Shown here piece by piece: positions 1 to 6,539 of a stretch of DNA of 12,119 nt. The translations under genes were made by a program, and so were the position numbers. The stretch covers positions 1-12,119 of the forward strand of contig JAFGGR010000114.1 of the NCBI GenBank assembly GCA_016930475.1. The letters run 5' to 3'. The notes under the pieces are model-generated. The model had not been told where the DNA came from. It saw only the letters and a list, made by a program, of their open reading frames with translations, and did no database searches. The stretch comes from Clostridiales bacterium (GTDB taxonomy: Bacteria; Bacillota; Clostridia; Saccharofermentanales; Saccharofermentanaceae). Position 1 is the first letter of the stretch, and each line of letters opens with the position of its first letter.

Positions 1-687
1 ATGCTCGCTGACCCCTCCCCGCACCGCACGGATCAATTCCGCCACCTTGTCCCGGTCCTTATAACCGTCCGTCTCGACCGAACCGGACACATCAACGGCA
101 AAAGGCGAAAAATACTCAATCGCCTGTCTTACGTTGTGGGGTCCGATCCCGCCGGCGATAATGATCCTCGAGTTCATCACACGGAGGACCTTCGCCGCGG
201 CCATTCCCGCTTTCCACGGAAACGGGATGCCCGAGCCTCCGTCTCTCTTATCGGTGATCACGTCGAAAACCAACGCGTCGAATGACTCGACGGGCGGGTA
301 GCCGATGATCCTCTCCAAGACATCAGAGGCCTCCTTCGCCTCGAGCGGCACGGCGATCCTCTGCCAGACTTCGATCTTACGGTCGGAAGATTTCGGAAGT
401 GCGCGACGCAAGCGCTCATTATATTCCGGCGTGGTATCAAAATGCAGTTGCACGACATCCAAGCCCACCGATTCAACGATCCCGGCGACCTCCTTCGGTT
501 CGGTGCCGACAAATACACCGACCTTCCGGATGCCCGGATTCAAGTTTATCGCGATTTCCGCGGCTTCCGACGAGCTAACCCGCCGCGGAGACGCGGCAAA
601 CACAAAGCCGATGTAATCCGGAAGACAGGCATTTGCAATTTCGGCGTCAATGGGTCTTCTCAGACCGCATAATTTTATACGGGTCAT
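1..687 (-). CDS. trpF: Phosphoribosylanthranilate isomerase, 3' end cut by window edge
   Basis: Catalyses the Amadori rearrangement of phosphoribosylanthranilate to CdRP in tryptophan synthesis, in the cytoplasm. The 229 visible codons read inward from ATG at 687 with no stop before base 1, so only the C-terminal end is missing; the family is usually 200-230 residues, so little is lost. The single TIM-barrel domain shows the expected landmarks: K-L-C-G with the catalytic Cys at residue 7, the acidic catalytic residue in V-F-D-V at Asp142, the GGSG phosphate loop at 150-153, IIIAGGIGPHNV around 175-186 and a VDVSGSVET stretch near 198-206. A GGAG ribosome-binding site (692-695) sits 4 bases before the ATG. 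The gene starts 10 bases after the pgi stop, so the two are probably co-transcribed. No other trp gene is visible, but the downstream side is outside the window. Family assignment is secure. Confidence 0.93.
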   Translation of the reverse strand, partial: MTRIKLCGLRRPIDAEIANACLPDYIGFVFAASPRRVSSSEAAEIAINLNPGIRKVGVFVGTEPKEVAGIVESVGLDVVQLHFDTTPEYNERLRRALPKSSDRKIEVWQRIAVPLEAKEASDVLERIIGYPPVESFDALVFDVITDKRDGGSGIPFPWKAGMAAAKVLRVMNSRIIIAGGIGPHNVRQAIEYFSPFAVDVSGSVETDGYKDRDKVAELIRAVRGGVSEH

Positions 688-697
688 GAAACTCCAA

Positions 698-2050
698 TTA
701 TCCTTTCCCGGTCAGGCGAGCCTCAAGATCGGCCTTTTCCTTCTCGTATCCCGGCTTGCCAAGAAGAGCGAACATATTCTTCTTATAGGCCTCCACGCCG
801 GGCTGGTTGAAGGGATTGACGGACAGGAGATACCCGGATATCGCACAGGCTTTCTCGAAAAAGTACACCAGATGACCCATGCAATACGCATTCATTTCCC
901 GGATCGAGAGGATCATATTCGGCACACCGCCGTCGACGTGCGCGAGAACAGTCCCTTGCAAGGCTTTATAATTCACTTCGTTCATATCCATCCCGGAAAG
1001 AAAATTCAGGCCGTCCAGGTTTTCCGGATCCTCGGGAATGGAAAAAGAGTGGCGCGGCTTTTCGAAATGGACGACGGTCTCGAAAAGCATCCGCCGGCCG
1101 TCTTGGATATACTGTCCCATCGAGTGCAGATCCGTCGTATTGTCAACACCCGCCGGGAATATCCCCCGGCCGTCCTTGCCCTCGGATTCGCCGAAAAGTT
1201 GTTTCCACCACTCCGTCATAAAGTGATAGCCCGGCTCATAATTGACCATGACTTCGGTCGTATAACCGCGCCTCAGGAGGCAATTACGGATCGCCGCGTA
1301 GCGATAGCACGTATTCTCGGAAAGGGACACATTGCGATAGGTCTTGGCCGCGTCCTTGGCACCGCGCATCAGTTCGCGAATATCGATTCCGGCGACCGCG
1401 ATTGGCAGAAGCCCGACGGCGGTAAGCACCGAGTAGCGTCCGCCGATATCATCGGGCACGACAAAGCGCTCATAGCCTTCCTTATCAGCCAGGCCCTTCA
1501 GCGCGCCTTTACTGCTGTCCGTGGTCGCGTAGATGCGACTTCTGGCTTCTTCGCGGCCATAGCGTTGCTCCATGTATCCACGGATGATACGAAAAGCGAT
1601 GGCCGGTTCGGTAGTCGTTCCCGACTTGGATATGATGTTCACCGATACGCGTTTACCATCAAGAAGATCCATCAAATCGGCAAAGTACGTCGCGCTGATC
1701 GAATTGCCGCAAAAGAGGACCATCGGGCTTTTCCGGACCTTCTTGTGTAACGCGCCGGAAAAAGAGTGGGATAGCATTTCGATCATCGCGCGTGCGCCCA
1801 GATAAGACCCGCCGATGCCGATGACCAGGAGAACATCCGAATCCTTGCGGATCTTGGTCGCCGCGGCGCGGATCCGTCTGAATTCTTCTTTATCATAGTC
1901 CGTCGGCAGATCCAGCCAGCCGAGGAAGTCACTGCCGGGACCGTTTTTCTTATGAAGCATCGTATGCGCAAGTTCGACCTGCGGCGCCATGCGCCCGATT
2001 TCTTCGGCATCGATGAAGGACATGAGATTTTGGGTGTGAAGTGTGATCAT
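698..2050 (-). CDS. pgi: Glucose-6-phosphate isomerase
   Basis: Interconverts glucose 6-phosphate and fructose 6-phosphate in glycolysis and gluconeogenesis; cytoplasmic. The 450 residues match the compact Firmicutes form of the enzyme rather than the ~550-residue proteobacterial and eukaryotic form. Two SIS sugar-isomerase domains are evident. Visible motifs are the phosphate-binding SKSGTTTE at 141-148, the first signature DDIGGRYSVLTAVG at 200-213, the catalytic glutamate region FGESEGK at 286-292, the ring-opening histidine in TTDLHS (His309), and the second signature ending NQPGVEAYK with Lys423. The start at 2050 is supported by GGGAG placed 6 bases upstream, and a promoter lies at 2090-2119. 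The stop (TAA at 698-700) is followed after 10 bases by trpF. A long open frame on the opposite strand (650-1750) is a shadow of this gene. Confidence 0.97.
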   Translation of the reverse strand: MITLHTQNLMSFIDAEEIGRMAPQVELAHTMLHKKNGPGSDFLGWLDLPTDYDKEEFRRIRAAATKIRKDSDVLLVIGIGGSYLGARAMIEMLSHSFSGALHKKVRKSPMVLFCGNSISATYFADLMDLLDGKRVSVNIISKSGTTTEPAIAFRIIRGYMEQRYGREEARSRIYATTDSSKGALKGLADKEGYERFVVPDDIGGRYSVLTAVGLLPIAVAGIDIRELMRGAKDAAKTYRNVSLSENTCYRYAAIRNCLLRRGYTTEVMVNYEPGYHFMTEWWKQLFGESEGKDGRGIFPAGVDNTTDLHSMGQYIQDGRRMLFETVVHFEKPRHSFSIPEDPENLDGLNFLSGMDMNEVNYKALQGTVLAHVDGGVPNMILSIREMNAYCMGHLVYFFEKACAISGYLLSVNPFNQPGVEAYKKNMFALLGKPGYEKEKADLEARLTGKG

Positions 2051-2089
2051 ATTCGTCTCCCGTTCGCTTTGGATTAGATCGCTCCCGTT

Positions 2090-2119
2090 AGTATAGCATT
2101 TTCGGCTATATTCTGTGAA
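2090..2119 (-). promoter_or_regulatory. Probable sigma-A promoter of pgi-trpF
   Basis: On the minus strand a -35 box TTCACA (2114-2119) and a -10 box TATACT (2090-2095) are separated by 18 bases. Each matches its consensus at five of six positions. Transcription would begin near 2083, giving a leader of about 33 bases that holds the pgi ribosome-binding site. The region is shared with the divergent DUF4364 gene. Confidence 0.6.
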
Positions 2120-2150
2120 TAGAACAAGGTGCCGGAAAGACCATGAATTC

Positions 2151-2183
2151 TTTCGCGGTTTTTCGCGAAAAATCGGATATAAT
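2151..2183 (+). promoter_or_regulatory. Possible promoter of the DUF4364 gene with an inverted repeat over the -35 position
   Basis: A perfect -10 hexamer TATAAT lies at 2178-2183. No good -35 box is seen at 16-18 bases spacing. That place is instead occupied by a perfect 7-base inverted repeat, TTTCGCG at 2151-2157 and CGCGAAA at 2164-2170 with a 6-base spacer. This arrangement suits an operator, or a promoter that needs an activator. If the promoter is used, transcription begins near 2190, which favours the GTG start at 2221 over the ATG at 2143. Confidence 0.4.
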
Positions 2184-2220
2184 AGACAACAAAGTACGAT
2201 ATGAAAGCGGGCGAAGAAAC

Positions 2221-2775
2221 GTGACCGATCCGGAGACCACTTACGCGAAGCTGATCATCCTTTACATCGTGAAAGAGTTTCCCGGGATTCCTTCTCAGGA
2301 ATTGATGGACCATGCCATCGCGTCTCTTTATATGGATTATTTCACATATGTTCAGGCGCTGGAAGAGCTTCGTCGCGATCGATTGCTTCAACAGGCCATG
2401 CGCAAGGGCGAGACGGTCCTGGACGGCGGGCGCCGGCCGATCGAACGCTGTGATATCACGCCCGAAGGCGAAGTGGTCTTGTCTTTTCTTCTTCCGAAAA
2501 TGCCGGTCGGGATCCGTTCCTATCTGACGGCCGAAACCGAGAACCGGCGGTTGGATAACAAGAAGCGTACCAGTGTGATCGCCGATTATTCGATCGACGC
2601 GAACGGCACTTACCGCGTTAACCTGACCCTGTCCGAAGGCGTGCGCAAAACCGCCGAAATCACACTGACCGCCCCCAACGAAAAAACCGCGAAAGAAATG
2701 TGTCGGCGATGGAAGGAATCCACCGCCGACATCTATACTCAATTATTGCGTTCCTTGTCCTCTGAACTACAGTAA
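2221..2775 (+). CDS. DUF4364 family protein (winged-helix-like regulator of unknown role)
   Basis: The family, found mainly in Clostridia, has no defined function that I know of; its N-terminus looks like a winged-helix DNA-binding domain. Here the typical opening YAKLIILYIVKEFPGIPSQE is followed by YFTYVQALEELRRDRLL (about residues 38-54) and CDITPEGEVVLSFL, as in relatives. The C-terminal half (from about residue 115) is predicted beta-rich and ends with a helix. I place the start at GTG 2221 (184 residues) because family members begin close to the KLIILY motif and because a TATAAT box lies between the two candidates. The alternative is ATG 2143 in the same frame, adding 26 residues (210 in total) with a weak AAGGTG/GGAAAG upstream. 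The ribosome-binding site for the GTG is poor, so the start is uncertain. The stop overlaps the tail of the convergent flavodiiron gene by 9 bases. Confidence 0.8.
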   Translation: MTDPETTYAKLIILYIVKEFPGIPSQELMDHAIASLYMDYFTYVQALEELRRDRLLQQAMRKGETVLDGGRRPIERCDITPEGEVVLSFLLPKMPVGIRSYLTAETENRRLDNKKRTSVIADYSIDANGTYRVNLTLSEGVRKTAEITLTAPNEKTAKEMCRRWKESTADIYTQLLRSLSSELQ

Positions 2776-3978
2776 ACGATCTCCCAGCGTGTTTATTTTT
2801 TCCGCAAGAGCATCGGCATACTTGTCGATTTGCAGGAGTTCTTCTTCTCCGGGCAATCCCTCGAAAAGCAACGGATCCAAGCGTTCGGCTTTCTTTAGTC
2901 CGGCGGTCAGTCCGTCCATGACTTCAGAAACCCTTGTGCCCCAGCCATACGAGCCCAGAAGTCCGATAACGGCCGTCTGAGGCTTCAGGGCATTGGCGAG
3001 CATCGCGCAATACGCGACGGCCGGATGGGGTCCGCCCAGCACCGTCGGCGTGACGAAAATCAGCGCCGCCGCCGTTACCAGATCGAGCATCACATTGCCG
3101 GTCTCGATCGAAAGGCTTTCCGGTCTTTTCCCGAGATCGTGCGTCAAAACCGAAATTCCGTGGCGGGCCAAGCGCATACAGAGTCTGTCTGCGATCAAGC
3201 CACAGCTCCCATGCATGCTCACGAACGGGATGACCACGGTCTTATCCACTTTATCGGACGTCCATTTCATATACTTCTCGATGATCAGCGACGGATTGTT
3301 CCAAACCGGCCCGTGCGCTGCGGCGATCATCGTCGGCGCCAACTGCGCGACACGTTCCGTGTATTTTCGGACCTGCGTCGAAAACGGCATCATGATCTCG
3401 GCAAAATACGCGCGTGCCGCCCCCTTGGTCTCGTGGCTGTTGGTCGCGAAAACGCGGTCGAAGGAATAATGAGAGCCGAAAAGGTCACTCGAGAAAAGCA
3501 CTCCGGAACCCTCATCGTACAACATGGTATTATCCGGCCAATGGGCAAACGGGATCTTCATGAATCGAAGCTTGTGGTCTCCCAAATCCAACACATCCCC
3601 TTCGCCGAAAATCTCGAAACGCTCCTTGGGGATTCCGAGATGTGTCGCAACCAACTTAACGACCTCGGCCGTGGCGGCCAACCGCACGTCGGGATACCTT
3701 GTCAACAGCTCGGGAAGCGAACCGGAATGGTCCTGCTCCGTATGTAAAATGACAACATAGTCGGGTGCCTTGATATCCGCTCCCGACAGCATTTCCAGAA
3801 ACGACTCGGTAAATTCCGGATCAGCGGTGTCGATCAATGCGGTCTTTTCCCGTCCCTTGACCAGATAGGCATTATAGGTCGTCCCGTGCTTGATCGGCAT
3901 CAGGCAATCGAACATTCGTCTCTGGGGATGTTGAACATCAATGCAGTATATGCCGTTATGGATCGTCTGTACGCTCAT
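2767..3978 (-). CDS. Flavodiiron protein (FprA family A-type flavoprotein)
   Basis: Cytoplasmic enzyme that reduces O2 to water or NO to N2O, protecting anaerobes. The 403 residues hold an N-terminal metallo-beta-lactamase-like diiron domain (about 1-245) and a C-terminal flavodoxin domain (about 247-395). All diiron ligands are visible: the HxExDH motif as His79, Glu81, Asp83 and His84, then His146, Asp165 and His222. The FMN phosphate loop is VSMHGSCG at 253-260, with further flavin-domain signatures TPTVLGGPHP and LGSYGWG. There is no C-terminal rubredoxin or flavin-reductase fusion, so electrons must come from a separate partner, most likely the rubredoxin encoded just upstream. The start at 3978 has GAGG 6-7 bases upstream; an in-frame ATG at 4017 has no ribosome-binding site and would add a non-family stretch. 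I see no convincing promoter immediately upstream. Whether O2 or NO is the main substrate cannot be read from sequence. Confidence 0.95.
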   Translation of the reverse strand: MSVQTIHNGIYCIDVQHPQRRMFDCLMPIKHGTTYNAYLVKGREKTALIDTADPEFTESFLEMLSGADIKAPDYVVILHTEQDHSGSLPELLTRYPDVRLAATAEVVKLVATHLGIPKERFEIFGEGDVLDLGDHKLRFMKIPFAHWPDNTMLYDEGSGVLFSSDLFGSHYSFDRVFATNSHETKGAARAYFAEIMMPFSTQVRKYTERVAQLAPTMIAAAHGPVWNNPSLIIEKYMKWTSDKVDKTVVIPFVSMHGSCGLIADRLCMRLARHGISVLTHDLGKRPESLSIETGNVMLDLVTAAALIFVTPTVLGGPHPAVAYCAMLANALKPQTAVIGLLGSYGWGTRVSEVMDGLTAGLKKAERLDPLLFEGLPGEEELLQIDKYADALAEKINTLGDRLL

Positions 3979-4083
3979 ATTCGCCTCTACTTGTATGATG
4001 ACTATCATTGTACTCATTCGAATTCAAAAAAGAAAGGGCGTTGCTTGTGGTCTTCCTCCGCTTGATTACAAAAACCCGTCAAT

Positions 4084-4110
4084 CGGTCCTGCGGACCGTC
4101 GAGCGGACCG
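4084..4110. repeat. Cluster of CGGACCG elements upstream of the flavodiiron gene
   Basis: CGGACCG occurs twice as a direct repeat at 4092-4098 and 4104-4110, 12 bases apart. The inverted form CGGTCC at 4084-4089 makes a 6-base hairpin or dyad with 4093-4098 around a 3-base centre. It lies about 110 bases upstream of the flavodiiron start and just after the rubredoxin terminator. It could be an operator or a leader hairpin; the sequence does not decide this. Confidence 0.4.
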
Positions 4111-4129
4111 GCATGAGTATGATAGACAA

Positions 4130-4164
4130 AAAGAGACCGAATCCCTTTGCGATTCGGTCTCTTT
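4130..4164 (-). terminator. Rho-independent terminator of the rubredoxin transcript
   Basis: A perfect 14-base stem (4130-4143 with 4151-4164) encloses a 7-base loop. Read on the minus strand the stem ends in CTCTTTTTGTC, giving a U-rich tail. On the plus strand the tail is only TTTCC, so the element works mainly for minus-strand transcription. It stands about 63 bases after the rubredoxin stop and separates that gene from the flavodiiron gene. Confidence 0.85.
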
Positions 4165-4227
4165 CCTGATCCGTTTAATCTTTCTTATCGAGGCAAAGTC
4201 ACCGATACAGGAGGAATATCGATAAAT

Positions 4228-4386
4228 TTACATCGGGCTGAAAGCGTCTTTTGTCGCACCGCATACGGGACATGTCCAGTCGTCCGGAATATCTTCGAAC
4301 GCTGTTCCGGGAGCAATCCCACTATCCGGATCACCCAGCTCGGGATCATATTCATAACCACACAGGTCACACACGTACTTTTGCAT
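4228..4386 (-). CDS. Rubredoxin
   Basis: Small cytoplasmic iron-sulfur-less electron carrier with one Fe(Cys)4 centre. The 52 residues carry both CxxCG loops, with iron ligands Cys6, Cys9, Cys39 and Cys42, exactly the canonical spacing. Other family marks are Y-E-Y-D-P, D-S-G-I-A-P-G-T-x-F and D-D-W-x-C-P-V-C. The start at 4386 is fixed by a strong GGAGG eight bases upstream; an in-frame ATG at 4416 falls inside the probable -10 box and is rejected. The flavodiiron gene is the next gene downstream on the same strand, past a strong terminator, so the two products are probable redox partners even if transcribed separately or linked by read-through. The obg gene ends about 100 bases upstream with no terminator visible between, so some co-transcription with obg is also possible. 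Confidence 0.97.
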   Translation of the reverse strand: MQKYVCDLCGYEYDPELGDPDSGIAPGTAFEDIPDDWTCPVCGATKDAFSPM

Positions 4387-4415
4387 AGTAATTACCTCCG
4401 ATTGGTATTGATTCA

Positions 4416-4443
4416 ATTATATGATGAATACAGCCCGAATTAA
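4416..4443 (-). promoter_or_regulatory. Possible rubredoxin promoter
   Basis: A perfect TATAAT -10 box lies at 4416-4421 on the minus strand. The best -35 at a 16-base spacing is TTAATT (4438-4443), a weak match. The surrounding 4387-4489 gap is AT-rich compared with the coding DNA. Transcription would start near 4409, giving a leader of about 23 bases with the GGAGG site. Confidence 0.4.
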
Positions 4444-4489
4444 TGACAGGTTTGTTACGAAAATAAAAGCAAATCAAATACAATTCCTT

Positions 4490-5752
4490 CTATTCGATAT
4501 ATTCGAACTCAATATCGTACATTCGAACGGTATCACCCTCCCGGATCCCGGCGGCCTTCAAAGCGTCCACGATCCCCTTTTTGCGTATCATCCTCTGAAA
4601 ATACGATAGCGATTCGGGATCGTCGAAATTCGTCGATCCCGTGAGGGACTGCGCAAGTTCTCCGTCAACAACAAATGTCTCTTTGTCTCTGCTGATCGAA
4701 AACGGCATTCTCTCCTCAAGCGTGTACAGGCGATCTCCGCCCGTTTTCTTTACCGTGACCGGTTTGGGAATTTCGGGAAGCATCGCGGCGACCTCCCTCA
4801 TTAATTCTTGTGTACCCTTCACGGTCGCCGCACTGATGGGGAAAACCTTAAATCCACGGTCTCTCATTTCGGTGACAAAACGGTTGACTTGCTCATCGTC
4901 GGCGCCGTCGATCTTATTCGCCGCAACGATACGCGGGCGAGCTTCCAGACCGGCCTTGTACAGCTTCAATTCCTCGCTGATTCGTTCAAAATCTCCGACC
5001 GGATCCCCTTCCGCGGCAATGTCGACGACGTGGATCAGGAGGCGCGTTCTCTCAATATGACGAAGAAAATCAAGCCCTAAGCCGGCGCCACCACTGGCGC
5101 CCTCGATGATTCCGGGGATGTCCGCGACGACAAACTGGCTGTCATCGACATAAACGACGCCGAGGATCGGTTCAAGCGTGGTAAAAGGATAGTCGGCGAT
5201 CTTCGGCTTTGCGGCGGAAATGACCGAAAGAAGGGTCGATTTACCGGCATTGGGCAGTCCGACAAGACCTACATCCGCGATCAATTTCAATTCGACGTTC
5301 AATTCCAATTCTTCGCCGGGCGTTCCGACGCGCGCAAAACGCGGTGCCTGACGCACGGAGTGAACAAAGTGAATATTCCCGTGGCCTCCTCGACCACCCT
5401 TGGCAATGACGATCTCCGCACCGTTTTCGGTCAGATCCGCAATCATTGTCTGTGTAACGGCATCGGTGATGACCGTTCCCACGGGAACCTCAATGCGAAG
5501 GTTTTCGCCGCCTTTTCCGGCCATCTTCTTGTTTCTTCCGTCGGCTCCGTTTTCGGCGTGAAATTTCCGTTTGAAACGAAAAGTCTTCAGCGTCGTCTGT
5601 GAGTCGGTCGCTTGAATGATCACATCCCCGCCTTTTCCGCCGTCGCCTCCGTCCGGGCCGCCGTTCGGAACATTCTTTTCGGTATGGAAGGATACCAGGC
5701 CGTTTCCGCCGTCGCCCGCTTTCACAAATATTTTCGCTCGATCAATAAACAT
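4490..5752 (-). CDS. obg: GTPase Obg (CgtA/ObgE)
   Basis: Essential GTPase that binds the 50S ribosomal subunit, acts in its late assembly and links ribosome state to stress signalling. The 420 residues show three domains: the glycine-rich Obg fold at 1-158 with repeated GGDGGKGGDV-type turns, the GTPase domain at about 159-330, and a C-terminal OCT domain at about 345-420. G motifs are G1 GLPNAGKST (165-173), G2 in the FTTLEP stretch, G3 DIPG (211-214), G4 NKID (279-282) and G5 SAA (307-309). The OCT domain marks this as the Gram-positive form, and the length is typical. AAGGAG lies 6 bases before the start at 5752. It is the last gene of the rplU-prp-rpmA-obg cluster, with a terminator-like hairpin between rpmA and obg, so its expression may depend on read-through. 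Confidence 0.97.
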   Translation of the reverse strand: MFIDRAKIFVKAGDGGNGLVSFHTEKNVPNGGPDGGDGGKGGDVIIQATDSQTTLKTFRFKRKFHAENGADGRNKKMAGKGGENLRIEVPVGTVITDAVTQTMIADLTENGAEIVIAKGGRGGHGNIHFVHSVRQAPRFARVGTPGEELELNVELKLIADVGLVGLPNAGKSTLLSVISAAKPKIADYPFTTLEPILGVVYVDDSQFVVADIPGIIEGASGGAGLGLDFLRHIERTRLLIHVVDIAAEGDPVGDFERISEELKLYKAGLEARPRIVAANKIDGADDEQVNRFVTEMRDRGFKVFPISAATVKGTQELMREVAAMLPEIPKPVTVKKTGGDRLYTLEERMPFSISRDKETFVVDGELAQSLTGSTNFDDPESLSYFQRMIRKKGIVDALKAAGIREGDTVRMYDIEFEYIE

Positions 5753-5781
5753 ATCATTCTCCTTGTGCCGTCGAGAATCAA

Positions 5782-5825
5782 AAGAGGCCGTTCCGACAAA
5801 AGCAATTCATCGGATCAAGCCTCTT
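5782..5825 (-). terminator. Terminator or attenuator between rpmA and obg
   Basis: On the minus strand an outer 7-base stem AAGAGGC/GCCTCTT (arms 5782-5788 and 5819-5825) encloses an inner 5-base stem TCCGA/TCGGA (5792-5796 and 5810-5814). The outer stem leads into a short TTTTGATT tail. It sits 24 bases after the rpmA stop. The tail is short, so partial termination that lowers obg output relative to the ribosomal proteins is likelier than a full stop. Confidence 0.5.
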
Positions 5826-5848
5826 ACTGATTGAATTTGGTTTCTGAA

Positions 5849-6130
5849 TTATTCCGCAGGATAAACGCTGACCTTCTTGCGGTCTCTGTCCTTGCGCTCG
5901 TACTTGACCAAGCCGTCAATCAATGTGTAAAGAGTATCGTCCGAACCGATCCCGACATTGTTTCCGGGATGGATCTTGGTTCCTCTCTGACGAACCAGGA
6001 TATTTCCGGCAACGACGAACTGGCCGTCGCCTTTCTTGGCTCCTAATCTCTTGGAAGCGGAATCACGGCCGTTCTTGGTCGATCCCATTCCCTTCTTATG
6101 CGCAAAAAGCTGTAAGTTCATCTTAAGCAT
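5849..6130 (-). CDS. rpmA: Large ribosomal subunit protein bL27, with cleavable N-terminal extension
   Basis: Component of the 50S subunit whose N-terminus reaches the peptidyl transferase centre. The 93-residue product begins MLKMNLQLFAHKKGMGSTKN, the Firmicutes form in which Prp protease removes nine residues after Phe9 so that the mature chain starts at Ala10. The conserved GMGSTKNGRDS, GNILVRQRG and IHPGNNVGIG blocks follow. The start at 6130 is preferred over the in-frame ATG at 6145, because that longer start would contain the strong GGAGG ribosome-binding site itself and would spoil the conserved length of the pre-sequence. The gene lies 29 bases after prp and 96 bases before obg. The cleavage inference rests on the known S. 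aureus system and on the matching LQLFA site here. Confidence 0.97.
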   Translation of the reverse strand: MLKMNLQLFAHKKGMGSTKNGRDSASKRLGAKKGDGQFVVAGNILVRQRGTKIHPGNNVGIGSDDTLYTLIDGLVKYERKDRDRKKVSVYPAE

Positions 6131-6159
6131 TATCAACACCTCCACCGTGTTATCGCCGT

Positions 6160-6522
6160 TTATTGCATGATCTTGATATGATTACCGCCGTAATCGTCGC
6201 GGTCTGACTCTTCCAAGAGAAGAAACCCTTTGCGGATCGAGGACATGATCCATTGCGTCGGGCTGTCCGGACCTTTGTCCAACTCCTTGCGCGGGATCGT
6301 TATTTGCGCTTCGGGAAGTGAGGACTTCCCCTTCCGATCGCGCAAGGTATAAAATCCGCCGAGGCCGCACAGATCCTCCAAAGAAGCGATCGCGGTATAA
6401 AGCAAGGTGGATGCGGAGGCGCAAACAATATCGCTGCCGCTGTCTGCATACCCGGCATGTCCCTTGATACTCATCTTCTCGATCAGTCCCTGATCAGACA
6501 CCCGAAATGTTACGGTAATCAT
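6160..6522 (-). CDS. prp: Ribosomal-processing cysteine protease Prp (YsxB family)
   Basis: Cysteine protease that trims the N-terminal extension of bL27 in Firmicutes, a step needed for working ribosomes in S. aureus. The 120 residues contain the catalytic pair in GHAGYADSGSDIVCASAS: His22 and Cys34, the same positions as in the S. aureus enzyme. The N-terminal MITVTFRV strand is typical. The C-terminus is somewhat longer than the usual 105-112 residues. The gene sits between rplU (17-base gap) and rpmA (29-base gap), the conserved position, directly next to its substrate gene. The ribosome-binding site is weak (GGGA about 8 bases before 6522), which fits a protease needed in smaller amounts than its ribosomal neighbours. 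Confidence 0.95.
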   Translation of the reverse strand: MITVTFRVSDQGLIEKMSIKGHAGYADSGSDIVCASASTLLYTAIASLEDLCGLGGFYTLRDRKGKSSLPEAQITIPRKELDKGPDSPTQWIMSSIRKGFLLLEESDRDDYGGNHIKIMQ

Positions 6523-6539
6523 TTCAACGTTCCCGACTC

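Noticed and set aside
650..1750. 366-codon open frame on the plus strand
   Set aside because: It lies entirely antisense to pgi and the trpF start, matches no family I know, has no ribosome-binding site, and pgi has full catalytic motifs on the other strand.
2074..2742. 222-codon minus-strand frame across the DUF4364 gene
   Set aside because: Shadow of the plus-strand gene; it would also run through the pgi promoter and has no recognisable domain.
3025..3747. 240-codon plus-strand frame and several overlapping ones
   Set aside because: Antisense shadows of the flavodiiron gene, whose metal ligands are all present on the minus strand.
3979..4017. Earlier in-frame ATG for the flavodiiron protein
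   Set aside because: No ribosome-binding site before 4017, and it adds 13 residues foreign to the family, while 3978 has GAGG at a good distance.
4387..4416. Earlier in-frame ATG for rubredoxin
   Set aside because: It lies in the TATAAT box, and the later ATG at 4386 has a strong GGAGG and gives the canonical Cys numbering.
6131..6145. Earlier in-frame ATG for bL27
   Set aside because: The five extra codons are the ribosome-binding site of the ATG at 6130, and the Prp pre-sequence would be too long.
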